Of a stretch of 64,000 nucleotides of DNA, positions 10,439 through 21,430 are shown piece after piece. Source of the stretch: Dactylorhiza incarnata (taxonomy: Eukaryota > Streptophyta > Magnoliopsida > Asparagales > Orchidaceae); NCBI GenBank assembly GCA_033032865.1, contig JAWHQI010000262.1:3665501-3729500 (forward strand), written 5' to 3'. Below the pieces are notes generated by a model, which was given only the letters and a program-made list of their open reading frames with translations, was not told where the DNA came from and did not search any database. A program made the translations under genes and the position numbers. The first letter of the stretch is position 1, and every line of letters begins with the position of its first letter.

Positions 10439-10907
10439 AGCCCATGTGCGCCCAAGCGCTTGATTGTGAAACAATCACCCTCATTCGTGGGTGCATAACT
10501 ATCTGGAGGTGCATTACTATGAAACATTCACCATATTGGCATGTGCTTGATCTATAGTGGTTATGTTTCGATAATTGCATAAATTGCATTGTTATGGCTG
10601 ATCTGGAATCGAGGAGTATTGTATGTAAGGTATGATGATAAATTTTTACCCTTTATTATAATTTTTAAAATGTATTCTCCCAGGAATTTCTATTGTCAAA
10701 ATGTTTTAGTACTTTTCTTTTTGTTGTTAATTATAAAAAGTATTTTTATCCTGAATTATTCATCATATACGGTGGATTTGTATTTCTTTTTCATATGCTC
10801 GATAGTAATGTTAAAACGTAGGATTTTAGAGGCATAGTTGCTTTATAATTTTTAGGTCACAATTTTCAATTTTTCATTTCATTTTTAATACTTTAAATTC
10901 CTCTGCA
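10439..10907 (-). mobile_element. Right part of the putative copia LTR
   Basis: AT-rich sequence with no gene-like content, ending ...CTCTGCA. It would be the continuation of 51-355 and would carry U3 of a minus-strand copia LTR. It abuts the Tat LTR, whose last roughly 25 bp are missing at exactly this point, as expected if the copia element landed there. No second copy to confirm. Confidence 0.4.
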
Positions 10908-10910
10908 ATA

Positions 10911-11558
10911 TGAGTTCGGACTCCTGTAAAGGGGGGTAGCTAGCGCTTATTGATCCCACGGAGGAACCTGACCGAGGACTTATAACGAAGGAAATGACCC
11001 TTGGCAACAGTGTGGAGGTCTCACCACACACCCGGAAGATCTTTTGAACATTTCCCCTCCCAAGCCAAGACTGTAGCAGGGCACCTTGGAGAGCCGAAGG
11101 AGCTTACCAAAGAGACCCTGAGGAGAAGAAAAGATCTAGAATGTTCTCCAAAGGTGCCCTTCAGGGTCTATTTATAGCTTTTCTATACTGGTCTGCTAAT
11201 AGCGTGATTCCGCCTTTTGGTTTTGCTATATGCACCCTAAGGTGGTCTGCTAACAGCCAAACTTCGTTGTTCTAGAGGGCTATTAGCAGCCCACCAATGG
11301 TATCAGGGTAAGATCACCTGTAGCCCCTGCTGGGCGAGTGGCCCGTGCAGGCGCCACTCGCTAGCCTCTCCGCGAGCTGGGCCTGTGAGAGCTCCGTGAT
11401 CCTCTTGCGAGTGGAGGCGAACCTACACTCGCCTCGCCAAACTGGCGTTGCGAGACCCCACTTGACTCGCTCTAGCTAAATGCACTCAAGAGAGGCTCTC
11501 AACACAAGCTACACCGTCACTGATCGCTCCTCGCGAGAGAGATCCCTGGTCAGCCTCA
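10911..11558 (-). repeat. 3' LTR of the backbone Tat element
   Basis: It matches 57150-57774 from GACTCCTGTAAAGG through CTCTCAACACA. The left edge lacks about 25 bp seen in the right copy. The right edge is set at CCTCA because a purine tract follows on the minus strand. A minus-strand TATA box (GCTATAAATAG) is at 11168-11178. Confidence 0.75.
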
Positions 11559-11572
11559 TCTTGCCCCTACCT
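11559..11572 (-). other. Polypurine tract of the backbone Tat element
   Basis: The minus strand reads GGTAGGGGCAAGA immediately before TGAGG, which is taken as the start of the 3' LTR. Short motif; supports but does not prove the LTR boundary. Confidence 0.55.
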
Positions 11573-11680
11573 GATGTTCGCCGCGAATCAGCGAGTGCCC
11601 CTGCAGGCTACACGTCGTGGATAGGCACTCTGCTCTCTGAATCGCATGTATCTTATTTCTCCGTAAGTCGGCGAATAGTG

Positions 11681-11810
11681 GGTTGTACACAATACCCGCT
11701 CTTCGCGAGTTTGTACTAAACTCGTGAAGAAAAATCCAACCCCCGTGTTCGCCGGACGAGGATGAGCTGGCACGAATCTTTCGTGGGCCCCATCTCCAGT
11801 GCTATAAATA
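11681..11810 (+). promoter_or_regulatory. Promoter region of antisense gene A (backbone Tat)
   Basis: A TATA box TATAAATA (11803-11810, in the context GCTATAAATA) lies 76 bp before the gene A start codon. About 120 bp upstream is a block (GGGTTGTACACAAT, then CCCGCTCTTCGCGAG) that recurs at 58799-58835 in the same position before the second copy of the gene. Conservation of the block and the TATA box in two elements argues for a real promoter on the strand opposite to pol. Confidence 0.65.
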
Positions 11811-11885
11811 CTAACCTCTCTGTGTGGTGGGGGACCCTTTCTTTCTGCCCTTTTCCTCTGCTACTCGCTGCAGCCTCTGCTGAAG

Positions 11886-13214
11886 ATGCCTCTCTCAAAA
11901 AAAGCTCAAGCCCGCTTGCCAGCGTCCCGCGCGAGGGAGCGCTCTGTCACAATTCGGCTCTCCCTCTGGGCCTCCCGGCGGACTCCCCCGTCCCTCCCCA
12001 AGATGAAAAAAGCGAAAGCGATGCAGCGGCACCTTGGGACGGGAGGGTCCCCCCTTAGGGACATGTTGCATGATCCCGCACTCACTGGACAGGTACTTGG
12101 ATTTGCACGCCATTCTCCCCTATTTTTGTGCTAACATATCAATCTTCAGAGCGCGTCTCTGGCGGGAGTCCTCGCGAGCGTGGCCTTGGACGGTACTCAC
12201 CTTCCTCCTCCGGGAGGAAACAATTCGGTGGTCGCCAACATAGACGTCCTCGACCTGACTCCCTCGCCGGGACCTGGTGAGATTCCGGCATCACCTTTTT
12301 CGCGACTTTCGTAACTGAATTTTTTGTGCTCCTTGCATAGGACCACCTCACGACACCCGGGAGGTGCGCCACCCCACCGGGTTTGCCACCCCCTCTGGAT
12401 TGGGCCTCCCTGGGGGAGGCCTGCTATGCCAAAAGCGTTACCTCCACCAGGCTCGCAGCCTCCACCAGGCTCGCAGCCTCCTCCAGGCTCGTAGCCTCCT
12501 CCAGGCTCGCAACCCCCACAGGATGTGACAGTCTCCATCCCAGGGTTTAAACTCCTGGGCGATACGACCCCCAGCAGCTCGCTTCCCGCCGACATCTGGG
12601 TTGCGAGCAACATCCACCACGTCCCGGGACTAGGGAAATCTGTCACGCTGAAATACTCCGAGGCCTTCCAGGGGCAGCCGAGTTCCTCCCGCCAATGACC
12701 TTGTAATGCGTCCTTGGCCTCGTCAGGTTGGTTGGTTATAATCAACAGATTGCTTCTCGCTCTGATCTCTAATTTTCTTCTCGCAGGTGTCCAGGATTCC
12801 TCCGCCTAGCTAGAGCTTGGAGAGGAGGAGATGTCGCCCTTGCCTTCGTCGGACAAGATTGTTGACTTCCTCGGCGATCCCCGGGACCCCGAAGTTATGA
12901 AGCGGCGAGTCATTGAGGTGCTCTAGGAGTATGGATACATGCTACGAGACCTGTACAACCAGGAGCGAGAAGACAGAGCGGCCTCCAAGGAGCGGTTTGC
13001 CGTGATCGACGATGAGCTAGCCAGGGTCCTCGCCGAGCTGCAGGCCGACGCCCGCCACGAGGCCACCTCTCCTGGGGTGCACCTCTCGTGGGCGGAAGAT
13101 CAAGTCCGCCTGGTGCAGCGCGAGCTCTACGCGGTCCGAGCGTATCACTATCTGCGCGTACCGCCGAGCTCGAGGGTGCGGGGACGAGGCCGATGGAGGT
13201 GGATCCAATATTGA
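11886..13214 (+). pseudogene. Antisense gene A of the backbone Tat element, degenerate copy
   Basis: Unknown family, recognised by alignment to 59007-60173. Likely exons: 11886-12092, 12150-12276, 12341-about 12700 and 12787-13214, with short GT-AG introns. It starts MPLSKKAQARLPAS; shared blocks are KKAKA in exon 1, PGFKLLG and PGLGKS in exon 3, and FLGD..DPEVMKR, then ERFAVIDDELAR, in exon 4. The C-terminus is RWRWIQY. Exon 3 contains a 15-bp minisatellite (about 12440-12510) with a frame change and stop; exon 4 has two in-frame TAG codons. The gene lies between pol and the 3' LTR, opposite to pol. Function unknown; the charged, helix-rich exon 4 might mediate protein contacts. Confidence 0.6.
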
Positions 13215-13576
13215 TCCTTCCCGCACTCGCCTGGCGAACTAAAAAATAATGTCATTTATATTTATTATTATTTTCTTCTGGACAGTCCCTGAATGATGCT
13301 GTTAATTTGATGCTTCCCGAATATTCGCGGGATTTTCTTTCTTTTTATCATTACTCGCTCTATGTTATTGTTGTCTATCGTACTTGCTGATTTTTTCATT
13401 CAACACCTTTCTCTCGCGGCTTGCATGGAACTCGCTTCACCTGGCAGCGGACCGTCCTTTCTGTATCACCACGAGTTCTCGGGGAGGGGTGGGTTCAAAT
13501 TTTGAGGCATATCGCGCCGGGATTCGGCTATCTGCACCTCTGACGCCTCGATTCCCTCCCGCCGACCTTAGTTTCT

Positions 13577-13585
13577 TATAAATAG
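13577..13585 (+). promoter_or_regulatory. TATA box of antisense gene B (backbone Tat)
   Basis: TATAAATAG, 111 bp upstream of the gene B start codon. The counterpart in the second Tat element is TATAAATA at 60535-60542, 122 bp before its start. The position is conserved although the surrounding spacer is not. Confidence 0.6.
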
Positions 13586-13695
13586 CCCTTATTATCAATT
13601 GTCAACCATCGCATTCAATTTTTACGACCTCTGCTACCCTCGCCTTCGTGAGTTCTCACTTTCTCATTCTCGCATTCGCTTCTTCTTCCACAACT

Positions 13696-15642
13696 ATGGG
13701 TGGTGATGATAAGACGGATGGCCGGGCCAAATGCGCGTTCACGTTCTGCGACCATTCGTTCTTCACCTGCTCGCTCACAGAAAGAGAGTACCATTCTGTC
13801 GTGGTGAACTACATCTCGCCTGCATTCTCTGCTCGCCACCCGACGAAGACCGAGGCTATAAATGACCTCCATACGGACGAGCTCGCCATCTCCGCGGCAC
13901 ACTTCGACGTGGGCCTGCGGCTTCCCCTTTGGACGGAAATCAGCCAGGTACTCGCTCTCTCCCCCTTGTCCTTTACCGCATTTGCCTAGGATTTCTTTCT
14001 AAATTCTTTCTACGGGTCCGTTAGCTGCTAAAGTACTACGGAGTGATCCTGGGCTAGATGACCCCCAACTCCATCGCGATCTTGGTGGGATTCGCGTGCT
14101 ACTTGCGAGAAGAGCGCATCGAGTTCAGCTTGTCGGTCTTCTGCAAGCTATTCTCTTTCTAGGCGAATTAGGATGGAACAGCCTTCTTCGGGATCCAGCA
14201 CGCTAAGGTTCACGAGACGGTGAACAAGAGCCACTATTGGACACAAAAGTTCGTGTTCATCAAGGGACCCTTTGGCAACGTCCCCTTCTCGCCCGTCCAG
14301 CAGGACGAGCCTACCTACCGTTCACCCAAGCTCGGCGGCCACGAGGCTAAACTCTTCCAGTACATTTCCACACACTTCAAGGACGCCTACCTCCGAAGAC
14401 ATGTGGACTCTCGCTACTCCTCGTGCCGCCCGGGGCAGGTTTGACTCGCATTCGCTTCCAGTCTCGTATTATACCCTCATTATTTTTTCTAACCTGCCTG
14501 GTCATTCGCAGGGGAGCGAGATCTTCCACTCCAACCCTTATGTGAAGGCCGTGACTATCACCCTGGGCCTCCAGCTCGCCGTCGCCGCTGTCGATGCCTT
14601 CCGCGAGACCCCCAGCACTTCTGCCGCTCCAAGAAATGGATCGCACCCGCGAGTCGCGGGTCGTCCCTTCCACCCCCGCCGCCAAAGAAGAAACGGCCCT
14701 CGACCCTTGCCAACGGGAAGGGGCCCGTTGAAAGCTTGACCGAGGCTAAACCCCCAGTGGACCCACCATCCGACAAAGGAGTCGTGGAGGCCGCCGAGGT
14801 GGCCGCCAGTGTGCCGATCGTACCCGCACCGGCGAGCCACCGAAACTTCTGTCTCGGCAACAGGCAGACGCGGCCTGCGATCCCCTGTTGGATTGGGACT
14901 TAAACTCCAACAGGGTTTCATTCTCCTCCCTTCTCCCCTCCTGGGTGGAGCAGGAGACCATCGGAGGAGAGGCCTTCGTCTTGTCCTTTGGTCTCTATGG
15001 GCGGGAGGATGCTGCGGACTTCCATGCCCTCACCTCCCGAGCGCTCGCATACAAGAGCGCGCGAGCTCAGCTTTGCGGACTAGAGATCGCCCATATGGTC
15101 GGTAGCCGCTGCCTTCAGACGGAGAGGAACTACGAGGAGCTGAAGCGAGAGCAAAAGGAGGTGACCGAGGAGCTTGCCAACCTGAAGGAAAAAAACAAGT
15201 GGTCTATGAGGGCCTCCTCGAGAGTCTCAAGGATGGACTGGTTGGTTCGCCGAGAACTCGCTCACTACCTTTCGCAACGTTCTTTCTTAACTCACTCGCC
15301 TTTCGTAGGACCCTGAGAATGCGAATAGCTTCTCGCCCGCAAGATGGAGCTAGAGAAGGAGATCGCCATGCTGAAGGCCCAGAACCAGGAGCTTGTCAGG
15401 GCCGCCCTTCCTCCTGCCCCTCGCAGCCCCAGGACCATGAGAAACCTGAAGCGTGCTGAGGAGGAGATGCTGCGGGACAATGCTATTTTGGCGGCGCGAC
15501 ATATTTTCAGCACCATGAAGGGGTCGGGCTTCTCGTTGCCGATGCGGAGGAGCTTACAGTCGAGGAGGTCGTCCCAGAGCTGTTCGAGTCGATCCCACCC
15601 AGCGAAGACGGCGAGAGCGAGAAGTCAGGGGACGAATCTTGA
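13696..15642 (+). pseudogene. Antisense gene B, Transposase_28-like protein with coiled coils, degenerate
   Basis: Exon 1 (13696-13947) contains DHSFFTCSLTEREY, ARHP and FDVGLRLPLWTEI. Exon 2 (14025-14438) contains TPNSIAILVGFACYLREERI and VNKSHYWTQKFVFIKG. This pattern resembles the plant 'putative gypsy type transposon' family (Pfam PF04195, Transposase_28), known as extra antisense genes in Tat elements. Later exons (from 14512) encode coiled coils (about 15120-15190 and 15344-15400) and end in an acidic tail, ESEKSGDES, with TGA at 15640-15642. Exon 2 has three in-frame TAG codons, so this copy is dead. AT-rich sequence with AATAAA-like words follows. Function is not known for the family. 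Confidence 0.65.
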
Positions 15643-16290
15643 GTGATGTAAACTTTTCCAATTTTGAATTTTCTTTTTGTAAGGCGAGAATCGCCACCCC
15701 TTGTGTAAACTATTTTTTTGAAAAAGAAATGTAATATATTTTCCGTCTAAGTTTCTTTCATCTTCTGTTTTCGCTTTTCTTGTTGTCACTCGCTTACGTG
15801 CTCACGCCTCGATGACACGCATCACGTGCGCACCCACGCATAGTTAAAACGTTCGCTGACTCTCGTGCACGCATACTCACACACTTACTCACGTACTGGC
15901 ACTCACCCCACACGCACCTGCGTTTTGCTCGAGCGCTCGCATACTTGCCCCTTTCCGTAGGACTTGTCCGAATTTTTCCTTTGCATTCCTTCCGACAGGT
16001 TCTCGCCTGTGAATTCTCGCCGAGCGAATGCCCATTTCGGTAGGCTCATTCGCATATACTGACTGAGAGTCTTGCCATGTTTTTTCTGTCCCCATACTGA
16101 TGAGTTCTCGCTCAGGGGTTCGCGCCAAGCGAGTGCCCACTTTGGTTGTCCCACTCGCGAATCCTGGCCTCTAGAGCCTCCTGGAATTTCTTTTCTTGCC
16201 AACGAAAAAACTTACGGCCCTGCCAGCTAGGTGATAGCCTGGCCGGGAAGCCCGTTTGAGATGATTCATCTCATCCTCTTTCCCTTGCCT
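15643..16290. other. Spacer between gene B and the 93-bp array
   Basis: The first 120 bp are AT-rich and probably hold the gene B polyadenylation region. The rest is rich in CTCGC/GCGAG words. No coding feature recognised. Confidence 0.5.
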
Positions 16291-16297
16291 TCCCCCT

Positions 16298-17012
16298 CCA
16301 GGTAATCAACCTGACCCATCGGCTAGTGAGAGCCCGACAGCGGAGTTGACCTGGGGAAGTTGAGCGCTACCAGAAACCTTGCCAGCCTCTCCAGAGATCA
16401 ACTTGACCCACCGGCTAATGAGATCCTGGCAGCGGAATCGATCCGGGGCATTCCAGCACCGTGTTACTACCTTGCCAGCCTCTCCGGAGATCAACCTGAC
16501 CCACCGGCTAACGAGAGCCCGATAGAGGAATCGATCCGTGGCATTCCAGCACCGTGTTACTACCTTGTCAGCCTCTCTGGAGATCAACTTGACCCACCGG
16601 CTAATAAGAGCTCGACAGCGGAATCGATCCGGGGCATTCCAGCACCGTGTTACTACCTTGCCAGCCTCTCCGGAGATCAACCTGACCCACCGTCTAATGA
16701 GAGCCCAGCAACGGAATTGATCTGGGGCATTCCAGCACCGTGTTGCTATCTTGCCAGACTCTTCGGAGATCAACCTGACCCACCGGCTAATGAGAGCCCG
16801 ATAGCGGAATCGATCTGGGGCACAACGGTACCGTGTTATACTACCTTGCCAGCCTCTCCGGAGATCAACCTGACCCACCGGATAATGAGAGCCTGATAGC
16901 GGAATCGATCTGGGGCATTCCAGCACCGTGTTACTACCTTGCCAGCCTCTCCAAAGATCAACCTGATCCACCGGCTAATAAGAGCCCGAAAGAGGAATCG
17001 ATCCGGAGCACT
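16298..17012. repeat. 93-bp tandem array downstream of integrase
   Basis: About eight units, spaced 93 bp by the landmark GATCAAC(C/T)TGACCCACC. 93 bp is 31 codons, so long frames remain open on both strands (16306-16971 minus, 16360-16896 plus). The minus translation repeats GEAGKVVTRCWNAPDRFR. I know no matching protein, and a noncoding array is the simpler reading. Confidence 0.9.
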
Positions 17013-17129
17013 CCAGCACCTCAAATAACCTTGAACGGGCCTAATATTAGAAAAGGGCAATTCCCAACACAAAATAGGTTAATAAATACGTCTAAGGGTA
17101 GAAACGTTTCAAATCGTCCCCGCTCCATA

Positions 17130-18120
17130 TTTGGCCGAGGGTACCCCGTCCACATCTTGGAGGTGATACCCCCCTGACTTGAGCGCTTCTTTTACAACAT
17201 ATGGACCGTCCCAGTTGGGATTGAGCTTTCCCATCGTAGCTCCCCTTCCGGCCGTATCAACCTTTTTCAGGACCAAGTCCCCTTTCTCGAACTATTTGAC
17301 CCAGATATGCTTGTTAAAGTATTGGGGCATTCGCCGCTTGACCTCCTGTAGTCGGATGGTGGCCAAGTCCCAGAGTTCTTCTACCAAATCCAAAGATTGT
17401 ATCTGCTCTCCCTCATTCTCCAGTCACCACTCTTCATCTCCTTCCCATGCGGTCACCACCCTGGGTGACTTTACCTCGAACTCTATAGGAAGCACGGCTT
17501 CGGACCCATGGGAGAGCTTGAACGGGGTCTCCCCGGTGGCGGTGTTGGGAGTGGTCCTCAAGGCCCAGAGGACCGAGGGTAGCTGTTATACCCAATTTCC
17601 CCTTAGATTCTCGACCTTCTTCTTCATCAAGTTCACGATTTTTTATTTACCGCCTCCAATTGCTCATTGCTCCTTGGGTGGTGGACCGATGTGAACCAAA
17701 GATCTATACCTAGCTGGGTGCAGAAACTGACAAACTCATTGCTGGCAAACAACGGCCCGTTGTCCGTGACGATGGCTAGTGAGAGCCCATGCCGACAGAT
17801 TATTCCCCCCCATATGAAATTCCTTACTACCTGGGAGGTCACCTTGTCCAACGCCTTCACCTCCAGCCACTTGGAGAAGTAGTCGATCATAACTAGCAGG
17901 AACTTCCTCTGACCACTGGGCTGAGGAAAAGGTCCTACCAAGTCTAATCCCCATATTGTGAATAGCCACGGAGCTGTGATGGTCCGAAGCCTCTGGGCCG
18001 GAAGTTGTTGGAGGGGGCATATAGATGGCACTTAGAACACTTCTTCGCAAACTCCGCCGCATCTCTGATAAGGGTAGGCCAAAAGTAACATTGCCTCAAC
18101 ACCCTCCCCTCCAGGTTCTG
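17130..18120 (-). pseudogene. Integrase of the backbone Tat element
   Basis: Would insert the element's cDNA into the genome. The core at 17633-18031 shows GLDLVGPF (first Asp), VTDNGPLFAS (second Asp) and NEQLEAVNK (Glu), so the DDE triad is present although the usual G-Q before the Glu is changed. Downstream, across stops, come TPNTATGETPFKLSHGSEA and a C-terminal region with KVDTAGRGATMGKLNPNWDG, typical of Tat integrases. In-frame stops make it non-functional. Confidence 0.75.
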
Positions 18121-18183
18121 GCTCCCCGAGTGGCTACCACACTCTCTGGAGTGGATCTCTTCGAGGACCCTCGGGGCCTCCTC

Positions 18184-18900
18184 CTACGACACACAGCGGG
18201 CTAGGAGCCCTGAGAGGGACTTCCGGTACAGTACACCTGCACGCAAGGAGTAGTATGCCGATTTATACCTGAGCCGCCGCTTATCCGCATCCCCTTCTGG
18301 AAACTCCCCCGAGGTCAGGAAGTTTATGAAGGGGACCATCCACGATGACCACTGATCAATATCCATCATTTCCCCTTCCTCGATAGATGGTCGGAAGAGT
18401 TCCAACACCGTCCCTCCTGCCCTGGGACCGAACTTAGCCAGGAGGTCTGCCGGGATGCTCTCCTCTCTTGGCACATGCTGGATAGAAAAGGTGCGAAACT
18501 TCCTGATTAGTCCCTTTACCTTCTCCATATATCACTAGATAGTTTGTTCTTTTGCCTCGAATTCCCCCTTGACCTGGCAAGCCACCACCATGGAGTCCGC
18601 GAGACCTCCACGTCTTGAACTCCCAACTCCCGGGCCAGTCGTAGGCCTGCTATTATTGCCTCGTACTCGGCCAGGTTGTTGGTGAGTGAGAAATGTTTAC
18701 TTATTGCTTGCTCAATCCTTGTTCCTTGTGGGCTCACCAGGATAACTCCTCCAAAGGAGTGCCTCCCTGATCCACCGTCAACTAACATCTTACACGCCAC
18801 TAGGGGGTGGTTCAGGATCCTCCACCTTGGTTACATAGTCCACCAGGAAGTCTGCCACTATTTGCGCCGTTATCGACAGCCTAGGCACAAACGAGATGTT
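18184..18900 (-). pseudogene. RNase H and linker of the backbone Tat element
   Basis: The frame at 18516-18800 holds DGGSGRHSFGGVILVSPQG and NNLAEYEAIIAGLRLA, the Asp/Glu-bearing motifs of plant Ty3 RNase H (rve/RVT_3 type). The frame at 18184-18528 continues with FSIQHVPREESIPADLLAKF, the last RNase H motif, and the linker to integrase. The frames overlap with a shift at about 18520. It sits between RT and integrase, as expected. Confidence 0.75.
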
Positions 18901-19079
18901 AAACACGCTCAACTACACGGACCATTTGGCTAGCCTTCAGGAATGCTCCACCCCTTCCACGATGTTGCGAAGGTGTTGGTCGGTCACCATCTTGATAGAA
19001 TGCACTTGGAAGTAAGGCCAGAGCTTCTGGGCCGACACCACTAAGGCAAAGGCCAACTTCTATTGGATGGGGTACCTGA

Positions 19080-19845
19080 GCTCCGCCTTCCTCAATACTC
19101 AGCTAACGTAATAGATTGGAAGCTGCCTTTTCCTTTTTTTCCGGACCAGCACGGAACTTACCGCTTCGGATCCTACCCCCAGGTACAGGGATAGTCCTCT
19201 CCATGCCTTGGTCCCTGGAGCAACGGGGCATGAGTTAGTTGCCTCTTCAATGTTTGGAAAGCCTCCTCACTGTCGGGGGTCCACTCAAACTTCTGGTTCC
19301 CCCGTAGCACCTTGAAGAAGGACGCACACTTCTCTCCTGCCCTGGAGAGAAACCTACTCAGCCCGGCCAACTTCCTGGTGAGACACTGGACTACCATCGC
19401 GTTCCTTGGCGATCCTAGATCCAAGATCGCCTTGACTTTGTCCAGGTTAGGCTCCACCCCTGCCGGGGTAAGCAAATGGCCTAAGAAATTCCCTCGGCTA
19501 GCCCCGAAGACACACTTCTAGGGGTTGAGCTTCATCTTGAACTTTCACAAGGTCCCAAAAGTATTTTTGAGGTCCCGAAGGTGGGACTCGAGATCCCGGC
19601 TTTTTATCATAAGATCGTCCACGTACACTTCCAAGTTCCTCCCCTTCTGTTCTCGGAAGACCCTGTCCATCATCCCTGATATGTTGCCCCTGCATTTTTT
19701 AGCCCAAAGGGCATCATCTTGTAGCAGTAGCACCCATCCCTGTAATGAAAGAGACATCCATGACGTCGGGAGGGTGCATGCGGTTCTGATGGTATCCTGA
19801 GAAAGCATCTAAAAAACTCATTAGAGATAAACCGACGGCTGAGTG
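19080..19845 (-). pseudogene. RT C-terminal half (YVDD) of the backbone Tat element
   Basis: From the Sirevirus insertion point leftwards the minus strand encodes FLDAFSGYHQNRMH. It then gives, across frameshifts, MMDRVFREQKG and LEVYVDDLMIKSRD (catalytic YVDD, frame 19545-19808), and next LTPAGVEPNLDKVKAILDL and FEWTPDSEEAFQTLK (19173-19475). This is the palm, thumb and connection of a Tat RT. The N-terminal part is at 38403-38690, on the other side of the inserted copia element. Several frame changes make it inactive. Confidence 0.8.
19841..19845. other. Target-site duplication of the Sirevirus-like element (left)
   Basis: GAGTG here is repeated at 38398-38402, immediately beyond the other LTR. 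The Tat RT reading continues across when one copy is removed. Confidence 0.9.
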
Positions 19846-19993
19846 TGTTGTTAACGGAACATTCACCTAAAGGGGGGTGTTAGGTGATCTTGCTTCTTTT
19901 CTATATATTAGCGCGATTTATGATTATTCAAACAAAGAACACAAGTATTGCACAAGAGAATCACACCAGACGACACAAAATCTATAGAGGTTC

Positions 19994-20014
19994 CTCAAGA
20001 CCAGGTGTCTTGAG
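19994..20014. repeat. Perfect 8-bp-stem hairpin in the Sirevirus LTR
   Basis: CTCAAGAC, a 5-base loop (CAGGT), then GTCTTGAG. The other LTR has the same stem at 36783-36803 with loop CGGGT, so the stem is intact in both while the loop changed. Confidence 0.8.
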
Positions 20015-21295
20015 TAATCTTCTGTCCCTCTGCGCCTACCTAGCAGTGTGCTAGGGTCGGCAAACTCCGCCAAAACTTCAGTCCCTCAAGCCTTCCAACA
20101 CGGACCCGCAAGTCCTACTACCTAAGCCTGCAAGCCCCTACTGCACTCGAGCCCGCAAGCTCGACACTCAAGCCCTACACAACACAGACCCGCAATTCAT
20201 GTGCCTACAGCCTAAGCCCGCAAGCCCTTACTGCACTCAAGCCCTCAAGCTCGACAAGATTGGACCCGCAAGTCAACTTCCCTGGCCCTCAAGCCTCACA
20301 GCTCTCCAGCCCTCAAGCTAGACGGTGTTGGACCTGCAAGTCCACTTACCTGGCCCTCAAGCCTCACAGCTCTCCAGCCCTCAATCTAGACGGTTAGGCC
20401 CGCAAGCCTTACAAGAAATTACAGTGATGATAACTGCTTCTTCTGCCAGATGAAGATTGGCAACTTAAACTGATGGAGATTGGCTTCTTAAGGTTGAAGA
20501 AGATGTTTTTGATTCAAATCTTGAAAGCACAGTTCTTCTTCAATCTCTTCTCTTAGCCTGATGAGGAATGGCTTCTTATCAGTCGATGGAGATGACTGAT
20601 TCTTTCTTTTCTCTTTCTTTCTTTACGCCGCTTTTACTGTTCTATTTGATGTATGCGTAAGTTCTTTTTGATCGATTCTTGTCCCTGGTTTTAGGGCAAC
20701 CTCTTATCTCTTTTATAAGACGCGAGGCCCCCAATGGTCTTCGAAAATAGTTCCTTAAGTGCCAGACCCCCATTCCATAAGAGCAAGCGCTGATTGGACA
20801 ATCAGGTGGCGGCATTAATTGCTGACAGCGCGTCGCAATATTTGAATTTCGTCTTGACGACATTTTCAGCTTCACGCTGATACTGATACCATCACGACGA
20901 TATGAGTAATATCTCGATGACAGGACTTTGTCGATTCCTTAAGCCTTGGTAGATCTTCAAGTCTTCTAGCTTCTGCCTCTGACATTGATATCTCGACGAT
21001 ATGAGATCTTCTGGTGTTTCTGCATACACAATGATATGTTATCTCTGACTGTGTCGTCATGATCTTCTTTCTTGTAGTCTGTCATCGTAATCACTTTGTT
21101 CTTTCGATGACATGAGCGATATCATGTCGACAGACTCTGACTTAGCAACGGCTTGTCTTCAATTGTCCTTCTTCAGACTTCTTGATGTCACGCCTTCTTT
21201 ACGACGATATCTGTTCTTCTCGATGACAAGGCTACTTTGTTGATGTCGACGATACTGCATCTTATCGATGACGTTCCTTCCTTTGATATCTTTAT

Positions 21296-21430
21296 GTCTT
21301 CTCTATGTTTGACGATCTTCCTTCTGCGTTTGACGATCTTCCTTCTGCGTTTGACGATCTTCATTCTGCGTTCGACGATCTTCATTCTGCGTTCGATGAT
21401 CTTCCTTCTGCGTTCGACGAACTCGCCAAG
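21296..21430. repeat. About 21-bp tandem array in Sirevirus U3
   Basis: Units of TTCTGCGTTCGACGATCTTC type, about six copies, with T/C changes at the CG sites. Read on the minus (element sense) strand, each contains (G/A)TCGTCGAACGCAG. The sister array is at about 38100-38200. Confidence 0.9.

Noticed and set aside
12438..12620. Independent minus-strand protein with Arg/Trp repeats
   Set aside because: Shadow of the 15-bp minisatellite in exon 3 of antisense gene A.
21296..21430. CRISPR-like or satellite array
   Set aside because: About 21-bp units inside an LTR, duplicated in the sister LTR; part of U3.
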